In this document: positions 1-10,280 of the stretch, one piece after another
Position numbering within the stretch: the first letter of the stretch is position 1
How the letters are laid out: each line of letters starts with the position of its first letter
Origin: Bimuria novae-zelandiae CBS 107.79
Lineage: Eukaryota; Ascomycota; Dothideomycetes; Pleosporales; Didymosphaeriaceae
DNA length: 64,000 nucleotides
Direction of reading: 5' to 3'
NCBI GenBank assembly: GCA_010015655.1
Contig: ML976660.1
Span: 315,401-379,400 of the forward strand
Position numbers and translations under genes: made by a program
Notes under the pieces: generated by a model
The model's database searches: none
The model's input: the letters and a program-made list of their open reading frames with translations, nothing else
What the model was told of the DNA's origin: nothing

Positions 1-827
1 CCTCCTACAGCGCTTATTATTAAATCTTTCTTTCCCTGTTCCATGAGGCTGTCTCTTGTCTTGTTATTAGCGGGGGTGACGGCCCATCCTGTCCTGGTCT
101 TTAAGGCGCCGGGTATAGCGCTGAGGTTAAGGCCCAGCGTGTCGTAAATGGCCTTTCTGATTGCATATGGTGAGCTCTGTGAGAGCCGCTCCGGCGCAGG
201 CACCGTAATAAGGATCCTAGGATCCTTAGTATCGCTTTGACTGCGGCGGGTGTGTCTGTTAGCAGTGGCCCTAGTGCTACTCTGGTTACTGCTAGAGGTG
301 GTGTACCCTGTGCTTAAGGGGTTCGCGCTAGCAGCTACGTTTGCCCATGTTCTTAGCCCCGCAGCCCTGCTACGGTTGCGGCTACTATTACTAGCACTAG
401 TGCTGGCGTTAGTGTTAATATTCTCAGTGCGGTCTGTGCGCAAGAGGCTTGGCGCTAGGGTAGAGTTTTTTAGGGCCTGTATAACGCGCTGGCGGAGGGC
501 GTTGGCGACTGCCTACTCTTCAGGGAGCTTATAGGCATTAAGGCAGCTGTCTACAGCCTGTGCTAGGGTGTAGATTATGGCCTCCTAGGTGGCGGCAGCT
601 TGTTTGGCGGCCGTGATGTGGGTTGTCAAGGCTTCAGTTACTGTAGTAGTAGCTGGCGCGTTTCTAGTCTGCACTCCTCCACCTAGGTTAAGACGTGGTA
701 CCGCTGCTACATGCTACTACGGCTGTCTCCTTAAGGGGTGGCTTATGTTAAGGTGCCTCGCTAACTCTAGGTCGGCGGGGCGGGTTGCTGTGGAGGCTTC
801 TAGGGGGAGTCTCGCAGGCGTCTCCAT
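1..827 (-). pseudogene. LINE (Tad1-like) ORF1/gag-like protein, degraded, 5' end only
   Basis: Reading the minus strand from an ATG at 825-827 gives one continuous frame down to base 1, interrupted by stops at 714-719 (two adjacent TAG), 585-587 and 513-515. Between the stops the frame is coherent: an alpha-helical A/L-rich N-terminal part, a Ser/Asn/Arg-rich linker, a TWANVAA motif, then ILITVPAPERLSQSSPYAIR and a GWAVTPANNKTRDSLM stretch. This layout matches ORF1 of fungal Tad1-clade LINEs, a nucleic-acid-binding gag-like protein. All stops are TAG, as expected from CAG or TGG hit by C-to-T/G-to-A RIP mutation. The zinc-knuckle end and ORF2 (endonuclease/RT) would lie left of the window. 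The LINE assignment comes from remembered family resemblance, not from a search. Confidence 0.6.
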
Positions 828-1562
828 GCTATCATTTACCAGCTGCAGGCACTGCAGGGGCAGAGGATGGCTTGGAGATAGGTTTTAGGTGATTTTAAGA
901 TTAAATCTAATGAAAAATATACAGATTTCAGCAGGTTCTCATAATTCAGAAGTTGGTGAAGGTGTGAGATCCATATCAGTTGAGTTATGAGGCAGCGAAA
1001 ATATGGTGTTAATTGAGGGGTAAAGTACAAGCGCGTGCATTGGCCCGTAGCGTGCATTGGGTGGTGCGAAACACTAGGTGGGGCGCGCGCCAAGGTAGAA
1101 TAAAAAAAAAACGAGCTCCTTCGTACAAGCTCTCAAGTGTAGCGTCACTCATGGGTATCCGCCATAATTGTATATGATTTTAACGGGGTGGTATATAAAT
1201 TGCGTTCGTATAATAAGGTTGCGTTTTCAACTCACTCTGATATATGTGTGTCATCTCTTCGGGTGACTTGTCAATGCTCGGCTGTGGTCATTCGAGTCCG
1301 GCCGTGAAGCACGTCCATGCAAGCCGCTCAATTCGTTGAATTCCAATATCATAAGCTCGATCATCTTTCATGTAGTGGCTTCTGCTGGAGAGCTGTGGTT
1401 GTGCACGGTGCAGAAACTTCACCCCGTAATCAATCCCCGCCGAATGTCAACTAAAAATGTGAATATTGCTTGAATGTAGCAAGAACGATATAGATCGAAT
1501 GAGATGAGTTTCGGAATATTTAACCCAAAGCTGGAGCGGCACGGACCCTCTGAACGACGTTC
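828..1562. other. intergenic region between LINE 5' end and F-box-like gene
   Basis: No convincing gene is seen. It holds the presumed LINE 5' untranslated region (about 828-900), an AT-rich stretch, a pogo-like terminal-repeat fragment (1031-1067), an A10 run near 1100, and the presumed promoter of the gene at 1563. A short 85-codon minus-strand frame (836-1093) has no recognisable content. Confidence 0.5.
1031..1067. repeat. pogo/Fot1-like terminal inverted repeat remnant
   Basis: Two copies of CGTGCATTGG spaced by about 10 bp, ending in GTGGTGCG, resemble the right TIR of the element at 42973-45081, which has two copies of CGTGCATTGG in the same order. No partner TIR is visible nearby, so this is either a solo end or chance similarity of a short motif. 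Confidence 0.35.
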
Positions 1563-2126
1563 ATGTTCCCTCGTCGCGCGACGCCCTTCTCTCTAACCCT
1601 TCCTCCTAACAGTTTCTCCCCGCCAACCATGGAATCCGCATCTTTACCAGGGCTGCCCGTTGAGTTGGTGCAAGAGATTCAATCCTTACTTACGTATTCA
1701 TCCGGCATAGCGTTGCGGTTCACCTGCCGTGCCCTGTACTTCAATACCGACAAGCCCGGTCCTTCATACGAGATGTCGGATCTCCTTGCGATCGAAACAT
1801 GGCCACGATACAACGATGCCTCACAACGACCGAGTCATTTCAAGCGGCCGATCGCTGACGAATATTTCTTTACCTGCCCACAGTGCCTTCGAATACGCTC
1901 AGCTCTTTATTTCAGCAACAAAATGATGAGGGCAAAACGCGGGAAGACAAGCTCAGCTGAAGACAAGCGTAAGCGCATATTTATCGAATGTGGCATTGAG
2001 TCAGGCCGATATCGCAAAGGCATGAATCTTCAATACGGGGGAGCACCTGTGTTTGGAATTGCGGAACATACTAGAGTCGTCTGTTGGGATTGTGGAGAAT
2101 TTTATTCACTACTTTTCACCTATTGA
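1563..2126 (+). CDS. F-box-like hypothetical protein with Cys pairs
   Basis: A 187-codon frame. Residues about 27-60 (LPGLPVELVQEIQSLLTYSS, then a hydrophobic ALRFTCRALYF) resemble a divergent F-box, the Skp1-binding motif of SCF ubiquitin-ligase adaptors. Downstream are two Cys pairs (CPQC and CWDC) seen in many short fungal F-box-like proteins of unknown target. The first in-frame ATG is at 1563. A second at 1629 lies just before the F-box and may be the true start, because the first 22 residues are low-complexity S/P-rich. The frame ends shortly after the second Cys pair; a GTGAGT at about 2138 and TTTCAG near 2177 could mark an intron, so the 3' end is uncertain. It is convergent with the chitinase pseudogene. 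The F-box call is by motif only. Confidence 0.5.
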   Translation: MFPRRATPFSLTLPPNSFSPPTMESASLPGLPVELVQEIQSLLTYSSGIALRFTCRALYFNTDKPGPSYEMSDLLAIETWPRYNDASQRPSHFKRPIADEYFFTCPQCLRIRSALYFSNKMMRAKRGKTSSAEDKRKRIFIECGIESGRYRKGMNLQYGGAPVFGIAEHTRVVCWDCGEFYSLLFTY

Positions 2127-2736
2127 GACTAAAATGTGAGTGAAAATTTCTTATACTACGGCTTTTTTTCGTTTCAGAGCGTTGGTTGTACAATAGTACG
2201 GCTGATCCAGGTCCGACATACTTGAGAGGTTTCCGCTAACTTTGCCAGATGTCTATTGGGAATAGGCAGGAATGAACCTTTCTCAAGAATGGATAGTCCC
2301 ATTCGTCTTTGAACAAGTCCGTTGCTCGAGGTCACCGGAACATTATTGGCCGGCAACAGATACCGAGTAAACTTCATAAAGATCCCACACCAACATGCAA
2401 ACGTGCTTCGATCGTTACAGCAACCGAAAGGCTCCGAAGAGATGCAATACAAGCCTTATCACATTGCAGTAGGGGCGAGAAGTCATGATCTTGTATACAA
2501 GATGTGAGTGGCGATCAACAGCATGGTTAAATCATTATAACTCTACATTGCAAAACTTGCGTTTGTGGACATGAATTTTTGACCAATGTCTATGCCTATA
2601 TTATGGACTAAATTGCCACTCTTTTTCGTTGTTATTGTATGTCGACCCATACTTTACTAAAGTAGAAACTCATCATGTTGAAATGCAGTCATGTCCAAAC
2701 CCCTTGATCTTTTGTTTACCGTTCGCTCACTACTTC
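2127..2736. other. 3' intergenic region
   Basis: This lies between the convergent F-box-like gene and the chitinase pseudogene. Short frames on both strands (2174-2452, 2322-2507) have no recognisable content. A possible second exon of the F-box-like gene could begin after TTTCAG near 2177, but the upstream frame already stops at 2126. Confidence 0.4.
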
Positions 2737-5700
2737 TTACAAGTCTTTATAATCTTCTGAACCATCCGCGTCTTGGGAAGCATACTTACTTCCTAATGCA
2801 GAGATATCCTTCTCCTTCATCACTGTTCGGAATTTAGCCGCATCAAAATATTCCTTAGGCGATTTCAAGCGTCCCAGACTCAATGCTTCCATGACAGCAA
2901 ACGGGGCCATACTTGGATCTTCGATGACTGTCTGGATCGCGAGACCACCATTTGCAGCAGCTCCAACCATAGCAATGAGTCGCGCAATAGTGGTTGCACC
3001 CGCACTGATAGCAGCCGCCTCACCCAAGAATGGAATTACCATGAAGACGGCAGATAGAATGGTGATGAGCTTGTTCTTCGCTTCTTCCTTTTCTTCTTCT
3101 TCGCCGAGCTCTTTTGCGTCCTCCATTCCTTCGATAGCATTTTGTACGAGGAAGACCGGGACAGCAATAGACTGCACCACGTCTTGATTGCCCCCATTCC
3201 AAAGGCCCATACCAATGGTGAAAATCTGCACGGTTAGGGAATGCATTAAGCTGCCTTGGTTCCTCATCGCCTTGGTAACGACATCCTTCGGATCTGGAAT
3301 GTCGTAGTCTTTTTTTGAGACGTGCTTGACCTTCAATGGTCAAGTCCAGATTGTTGCAAGGCTTAGGCTGGCAGTTAGAATGCTCCTTGTAAGTGTAAAA
3401 CTCGATCCAGTCTTGCAAAATACCCGTCTTGTTCTGTAAGTCTTCGTAAAACCCATCAGAATCTCTCAAAGTTTGTGTAATCTTCCAAACACCGAACGGT
3501 TGATTCCCACGTACATCATGAGGAACTGGGCAGGCACCTTTCCAGTCTTTTCCTCCACCTACCCAATGACAGTCGAAATAGGGCAAGCCGGGTCCATCCA
3601 TGTAGTTCATGTGACGACCCAACACGTCCGGGAGCCCGTTCTTTAAGTACTTGGTATATGACTTGAACTTGCCATCGTACCCATCATTGACCGAATTGTA
3701 CTTGTCCATGGCTTCGCCCAGTAATTTCTTCAAAACACCGAGCGCGTACACAGCGGCACATGTAAGCTGCAGGTTTTCGTCTTTCGAGATCTTCTCAAGC
3801 GTGTCGTAGCTGCCATAAGAATCACACTTTGGACCAACGCCTTCCTTTTCAAGCTCGTCTGGATCGACACTGCCGACGCCACCATCTCCATAATCCTTAT
3901 CAAGATCAACCGCCCAATCTGGTGTTCCGCCAAAATTGAGGCCCTTGTACTAATTTGTGCGGGATGCCTTAGTCTTGTCGCTCATATAAGAGACCCAGTC
4001 ATTGCCGCCATATACAAGGATGTCCGAATCAGAATCTTTGTCATAGGATACTGTGGCGTTGCCGCCTGAGCCAAGCAGACTCTCTGTGATGATTTCCCGG
4101 ATTTCGGCGTTGGAAATGTAGCCTGCGGTTTTGGTACATCTTTCCTCTGTGGCGTCGGATTCGTTCTTGGTGCCGGTGAACTTGCACATCGGTCCTTGGC
4201 AACCTGCCTCTTCCATGTAAAAGCTGCGACCGTAGCTGGCGACTCCAACGACGACCTTGTTCGATATTACACCGGCCTTTGCGATCATGGCGAGCGAATT
4301 CTGGGTTTCGGTCTTGTTGATGTGTGATCGTAAGCAGTTACCACTATACAAGTTAGCTGAAGGCGTAGAGTTGGGGGTACCTATATACATACTCATCGCA
4401 GCTGGGATTCGACCACTTATTGTCATAATCCCACTGACCATGCAGATCATACGTCATGTAAACTATATAATCGACGATCCCAGCAATGTCCTTGATGGGG
4501 AACCCCTTCAAATACCAATAAGATGCAGGGACCGGAATGGAAACAGTCAGTTTCTGGAGACGCTGTTTGACGGCCTGCAGGAAAAGTTTGTATTGGTTTC
4601 CAGCTTCGATGGCGCTAGGTGGGATACCTGGAATATCAGGGGCAGATGGGTACTCCCAGTCAAAGTCCACGCCATCAAGACCGTTGTCCGTAACGAACTT
4701 TGCAATGTTGGACGCCAGAGTAACACGATTAGCATCAGTAACACCCTCGCGGAAGATATTTTAGGTTGGAGCCTCTGTCGAAAAGGCCCAACCACCGAAT
4801 GAGACGATGCGCTTGATATCTTTGATGCCCTTTAGCTTTTCAAATTCGTCCTCCATCCCAGTAATGTTGACCTTGTAGTCGGCCGTGATCTGTGGAAACG
4901 CAAAATGAATGTGGGTAAAATTGTTTGGAACATCGGTAACAGTCATGTGTAGACAAGGACGATTCTTGTTCCAAGCCTCGGAGTACGCAATCTTGCGAAA
5001 TTGCTCGGGTGGGGTTTTGTTGTTGGTGATGTTCATACCGCAGCTGGATACGCAGGAATTCTTCTCGGGCTGCGTGGTACCGGGGTTCTTCGTGTCTGCC
5101 GGGTTGAAAATACAAAAGTCGTCTGTGGTACCACATGCCCCAGACGTTGCAGCAAACGTTCAGCGGGCAAGGATTGATGTCAATCAGATCCGTGCCATCA
5201 GTCAGTCTCGTGCTTCCAGGTTTCTGAGGACCACACACCGCATTGGGCCTCTCTGCAGGCATTGGTGGGTCGCCTGAGGAGACGCAGAACTTTTGGCCGA
5301 TCAAAAGGTCGCATCCTGCCCAACCCCATGTCTTTTTGTTGTAGTCTTTGATTTTGTTGATGGTGATGCCAGAGGCTGCAGCCACGCTGGAGCAAGTATC
5401 ATTTTCTTGGGTGATGTAAGTAGCACATGACCCGTCGGGGTTGGGTTTTGGGCCCACTAAGATTCGTTAGACATGCTGTGGGGATCAGGTTGGCAACTTA
5501 CTGTCTGGTAGGGTACCCTTCGAACAGCACACCCACGCCTTCGGTTGAACATTGTTACAATCCAGGTTTTCGGAGTTGTAGCTCTCGAGATCTTTTTGAG
5601 TTATGCCGCATCGTTGTGAGAGTGCCCAACACCCGTCGTTGGGTCGAACTTGAATAGCCGTGCACTCAGCGCGAGGCTCCAGTGAACGCTTGGCGATGTC

Positions 5701-6621
5701 CTCGAGCTCAATCGGTTCGTTTATCTGCCCAAAGCCTTTGTACAAGCCGGTGCGAAGAGGTACACTGATTGCACGGACTAGTTCCAGCTTCATCGGCGTA
5801 TCGGCTCCTACTCGAGAACCATCATCGATGCAGTCGCCCATAGCCCACGTTCTGAGCACTTTCTGGGCGGCCGAGATATCTCCCTCACGGTCGGAATAGG
5901 CGCCAACCATCCACGTCGCAGGGGCTGGGCCGGAGCAAGCTTGAGCAATCAGGCGAGACGAATTGGGCCTGTCCTTGAGGGAAGTAGTGAGGGTTTGGAG
6001 GACGGTCAAGGCACTCGACGTTGTGACTTCGGTGCCTACATAGATTCCAACAACTGCCTCGCCGTAACGGACAAACTTGATGGTGGAAGAGCAGTCGTCC
6101 TGTTTGGCGGGGTAGTCGTGCAGAGCTCTAGCGGCTCCTGCGACTTTATCACCGTCTCCTTGCGTAGCTTCGAGACCGTCTTCATCCCAAATTCGTATGT
6201 CAAGGATTGTTTCGTTTTGAAACGTCTGCGCATTCGCTCTACAGCCCTTGACCTGGGTGTTGGAGGTTGTATTGAGCGCGCGCTTTGTCGTAGTTGCCAA
6301 CACCTCGGATGGCTTGCCAAAAGTGAATGGCGCCGGGCTGTAATCAACTTGAACTCTCATTTCTTTGTCGGATGCAGTGCAGGTTCGTAGCGTCAACGGC
6401 GCGAGTGGATCGTCGACGTCAGTCCACAACGCAGTGTCGAAGAGTACAGGCTCGTGGCACCGCTTCAATGCCCCGATGCCGTGCAAATCCGTCCATTTGG
6501 AAGGGTCATCGCCAGCTTTGCTGCAGGTCTCGGGACATGGTCGTCCAGGACTCTGCCAGGCACTTGATAAACCCAACTGGACCAAAAGAGTGTAATAAAA
6601 ATAAACGAATGTGTGCCTCAT
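2737..6621 (-). pseudogene. LysM / chitin-binding / GH18 chitinase (killer-toxin alpha-subunit-like class), inactivated
   Basis: Three exons on the minus strand: 6621-5502, 5456-4393 and 4343-2737, with canonical introns 5457-5501 (GTAAGT) and 4344-4392 (GTATGT). The product begins with a signal peptide (about 21 residues) and a long N-terminal region. Two LysM-like Cys-rich repeats follow, one on each side of intron 1, then a chitin-binding type-1-like segment. The GH18 barrel has the SFGG strand (near 4800) and intact catalytic DGVDFDWEYP (4648-4677). A conserved C-terminal region ends at 2737. This is the group C fungal chitinase architecture, secreted and chitin-degrading. Four lesions break it: a frameshift near 5134 in the chitin-binding segment, a TAA at 4761-4763, a TAG near 3950, and a frameshift near 3310-3345. 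Homology continues on both sides of each lesion. It is divergent from the gene at 7136 and unlike the RIP-ruined repeats: only four discrete lesions, normal base composition. Confidence 0.85.
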
Positions 6622-7135
6622 TGTAGAAGGGAAGGAAACTCAAAAGAAGGTCTGATGGATGTAGTTCTCAAGGGGCGAACAGCGTCCTAGAAGTACTCTC
6701 CCAAGGCGTGCAGTAGTTGATACATTGGGACTTGTCGTGTGATCGATGGTACCGAGGTCAGCCCTAGTCTTATGTAGCGTGCCACACTTCTAGAACACGC
6801 AGGGGCCAAAAGTCGCCTTACACGTCTGACATCGCCATGGGGCTCAATCTCGGAAATCCTACACATCCTTTGCGAGCATTGCGGATAATGTCACGGATAA
6901 TAACTACGCATACTTGCACGCATGATGTTGGGCTCACTATCTTCGCTTTTGTGGATACTTGTTACTCTCAGGCCATCTCTGGGTTAAAAAACCGAAAATA
7001 GAAATCTCATTTACCTTCCCGAGGTTACATCAAGCTGCAACGATATATTGTATCTCCTAGAGATTATCGACTCCCACCTCTCTTTGACTCCTCGCCGTTC
7101 GTTCAGTCACTCGTTACACACGCTCATTCACCACC
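6622..7135. promoter_or_regulatory. shared divergent promoter region
   Basis: This 514-bp spacer separates the start codons of the chitinase pseudogene (minus) and the secreted-protein gene (plus). It is not repeat-like and has normal composition. Pyrimidine-rich tracts lie just upstream of the 7136 ATG. The head-to-head arrangement suggests the two genes were once co-regulated; this is inference, and no specific binding site is claimed. Confidence 0.45.
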
Positions 7136-7673
7136 ATGAAGCTCTTTACTGTCGCTCTTTTTGCCTCCTCATTCACCAGTGTGCTCGCATCTGGTAGAGT
7201 TGCAGGCTGGGAAGCTGTCACATTTTATTACGCGTACCTCATGGACGTAGGCACCAGTGGAAATACCATTGGTCCCGGCTGCAAGGGGACGCACAAAACC
7301 ATCAAAGGCGCCTGTAATTTTCCTGAATTCATCGATCATATCCAACAAAAGTCTATCAGGGGCAAAGATGCCAATGGTCAGAAAACTAAGTTTGGCAATT
7401 TTGATCCCGCGAAGGTTCCGAGCTCTCTGGAAGATTTGAATTTCCCGGACCCAGAAGAGGCTAGTAAGATAACGGAATGGGAGGGTACGTCTGCCATATC
7501 GAAAGCGACAGGTCTTGCCTAACAACACTTTCAGGCAGAGAGAACACAAATTACGGTAAAGACCCTCGCGTCACAGAAAAATACCTCAAGTTCACCGGCG
7601 CCTACTCCAACGGGAAATTCGTCAAAGCGGCGGATGACAAGGAGAAACACAACACTATCCTCAAACGAGTAGC
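7136..7673 (+). pseudogene. small secreted protein, 5' portion (split by Copia insertion)
   Basis: Exon 1 is 7136-7484, the intron 7485-7534 (GTACGT, branch-like GCCTAAC, TTTCAG), and exon 2 runs from 7535 into a transposon at 7674. The product starts with a clear signal peptide (MKLFTVALFASSFTSVLAS), followed by about 145 mature residues with no domain I recognise. The first 168 codons are undamaged. The 5 bases before the LTR (GTAGC, 7669-7673) recur after the 3' LTR at 27447-27451, and the reading frame resumes in phase at 27452. So this was a single gene interrupted by one transposition. Read straight through, the frame runs a few codons into the LTR and stops. Function unknown; a secreted partner of the neighbouring chitinase is speculative. 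Confidence 0.8.
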
Positions 7674-7839
7674 TGTAGCCACGTGACTAAGTCAGAGGTT
7701 GTAGAAGGTTCCATATAGGAGCACGGACCACTGACTTCAAGATAAAGCTCTCGACTACTACTTTCTTTCTCGACAAACTCCATACTTATTTCTATAAATA
7801 ATAATATAACTTATTAATTATCTTGCCTGCCTGCTTATA
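7674..7839 (+). repeat. 5' LTR of Copia-1
   Basis: About the first 103 bp (to about 7776) are identical to the 3' LTR at 27281. The last roughly 60 bp differ mainly by C-to-T and G-to-A changes, so the RIP-mutated zone begins inside this LTR. Confidence 0.9.
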
Positions 7840-8350
7840 GTTCTAAGCCTAGCTATTAACTTTTGCTACTATAGTAACTAAGTAATATTTAGCTAATAAC
7901 TTTAAACGCTATTACTATCACGTATATACTAATAAGCTACTAAAAAGCTATTAGCGCGCTACTAATAAAGCTATATTATTAATTAAGCCTTAAGCACGCG
8001 TTCTATTAGTAAAAAGTTTTTTAAAAACTAATAAAATAAGATACCTATAATTAAGCTAAATAAACTAGTAATAAAGATAATAGTTATACTTAAGAAGCTA
8101 GCGGACTAAGAAAATAATTTTTTATATAAAAATAATATAAATTAAAATTACCTCTAGCCTATAGTTAACTTAAATTTTAATAAGGAGGCACTTAAATAGC
8201 TTAAAAAGCTAAAATCTGTAATACTAAAATAATACTATAAGGTAATAGAGCAAGATACTAGCGTTATACTAAAATATATAATAATTAAAAGTTCTAGTAA
8301 TACTAGTAAGCGGAGAAAGACTATAATTAAGTCTTAACTAAATATATAAT

Positions 8351-10275
8351 TGTTGCAAAAGGCACCTTGCTAGAGCTTTCTGCGCTAGCTAGGATTAAGT
8401 CGAGCAGCTAAGCAGCCAAGCACGCGATCCCCTAAACTTATAAATAGCTAGTTATTATAGAGCTTCCTCTCCTTAATAAACTTTATTTTAAGCTCTTTAA
8501 TCGTTATAACTATACGCTATAGTTATAAGCCTAGTACTTTAATAATACTTTATAATATACTTATTTTATACTAACTAATAATTACAGTAGTAAACTATTT
8601 CTTACTTTTTATTATTTTTACGCTCACGTCTCGCCACTTATAACCTATAATAAAGCTAGACTATTTAATAACTACTATAAAGCTCTTAGTAAGTAATTAA
8701 TTTATAAATTATAATTTATTTCTATCTTAGTACGCGTAGCTTAAGTACTATATAAAAATTAAAAAAATATAAAATTATATTAATTTTAAGGCTCTTAAGT
8801 AGATAAATATATATAATTAAACTCTAGAGCTACTAGGCATAAATACTAAGGGCAAGCTTTATATATAACAGCTTAAGTACTATAAGCTAGAGTTTACTAT
8901 TTATAGTTAGCTTATAATAAAGCTTTAGGTACTCTAAAACTAAGTTTATATTATAGTTAATTTATAAAGGCTAGAGCTTATAATACTATAGTTAAGTAAG
9001 TAGTAAATGCTATAGGCGCTAATTAAAGAACTTAAAAATAATTTCTATCTAAGTAATAATAATTAGAAGGAGCAGGTACGATATATATATAGAGAGGTCA
9101 CCCTACGCCCACAGAGTAGTAGAATAATAAACATAACTAAATAGCTATCCGAATAGAACCGCGCACACGCTAATGCTGTACTCTTAGATCTCTTAGAAAT
9201 AAAGGATACGCTGTTAATAAAGGATTTCTTACGCTTAGCATTATAATATAACTATAAGTAGGCTTAAAAAGAGCTTAATAACCTATCGCGACTAGGCGCA
9301 GTAGCAACTCTATCTTTAGAAGGATACGCTCGCTAGCTCGCGTAGCTTGGCTAAACAACTAAGCACGCAGGCATATACGCTACGCTTAGAAGGCGCACTC
9401 CTAATATAAGCTACAAGTGCCTATATAGAGCAAATAGCTAGTATTAATAAAAGCCTATATAGTGTAACCGCCTTTAGTACGCGCTCTAGAGAGAAGTATT
9501 TTATAAACTTTATAATAAATTTATAAGTAAGGAGATTAGTAAAATTAAAAGCTAAATTTAAAAAAAATTTAGTAAAAGGTATTATTAACTAAGCTTAAGT
9601 ATAAGAAATAGGTAGTAGACCCTTTTTTAGTCTTTTTAGGGAATATTAGATTATAGATTATAGTAAGCCTATAAGTAAGTAAATTTTTACTAGCTAGGCA
9701 CTATAATCCTATAGCTATTTATTTTTTTATTAATTTATATAGGTACTCGCACGGGTCACGTTATAAGTAAATAATTACCCTTAAATATTTATTAAAGCTT
9801 TATAGTAGAAGTACGCTACTCCTTTTATTTTTTTACTTTTTTACGTAGGTACTCGCGCAGGTTACATTATAAGTAAATAATTACTTTTAAATATTTATTA
9901 AAGCTTTATAGTAGAAGTACGCTACTCCTTTTCTTCTTTACCTTTTTTCTAGAACTATATATAAACTAGCTACTTAGACTAATTACCTAGCAAGCTAAAA
10001 ATCTAAGCTAGACACTTTTTAAGCTCTTCGCCCAAGTTTACTACCTTTTATATTTTAAGTTACTATTTAGCTTATCTTGCTACGCTCTATAAGCTAAAAG
10101 GTGCATTATAAAAAGTACTTTATTAGAGCTTTTTACGCTAGCTAAAATTAAGCTAAATAGCTAAGTAGCTAAGCACGCGATCCCCTAAATTTATAAATAG
10201 CTAGTTATTATAAAGCTTCCTCTCCTTAATAGACTTTATTTTTAAGCTCCCTAATCATTGTAACTGTGCGCCACA
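8351..10275 (+). mobile_element. short non-autonomous LTR retrotransposon nested in Copia-1
   Basis: A 171-bp left LTR (8351-8521) and 172-bp right LTR (10104-10275) share long runs such as AAGCACGCGATCCCCTAAA and differ mostly by RIP-type transitions. The 5-bp target duplication ATAAT flanks both ends (8346-8350, 10276-10280). The 1.6 kb interior has no RT or integrase remnant that I can recognise. A segment around 9100-9540 may be a gag remnant, which would make this a gag-only element. Strand is nominal. It also carries an internal 106-bp tandem duplication. Confidence 0.75.
9741..9945. repeat. 106-bp direct tandem duplication
   Basis: AGGTACTCGC begins at 9741 and again at 9847. The following sequence (including TAAGTAAATAATTAC and GTAGAAGTACGCTACTCC) is repeated nearly identically, with a few C/T differences consistent with RIP after the duplication. 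Confidence 0.8.
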
Positions 10276-10280
10276 ATAAT

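Noticed and set aside
250..888. Two plus-strand frames (250-534; 589-888) as hydrophobic membrane proteins
   Set aside because: They are antisense shadows of the LINE ORF1 frame on the minus strand, whose motifs are coherent.
4257..6626. Several plus-strand frames overlapping the chitinase locus
   Set aside because: Antisense to the recognisable LysM/GH18 sequence; no independent evidence.
7477..7686. Separate 69-codon gene starting at 7477
   Set aside because: It begins inside the intron of the secreted-protein gene and is simply exon 2 read through the splice site into the LTR.
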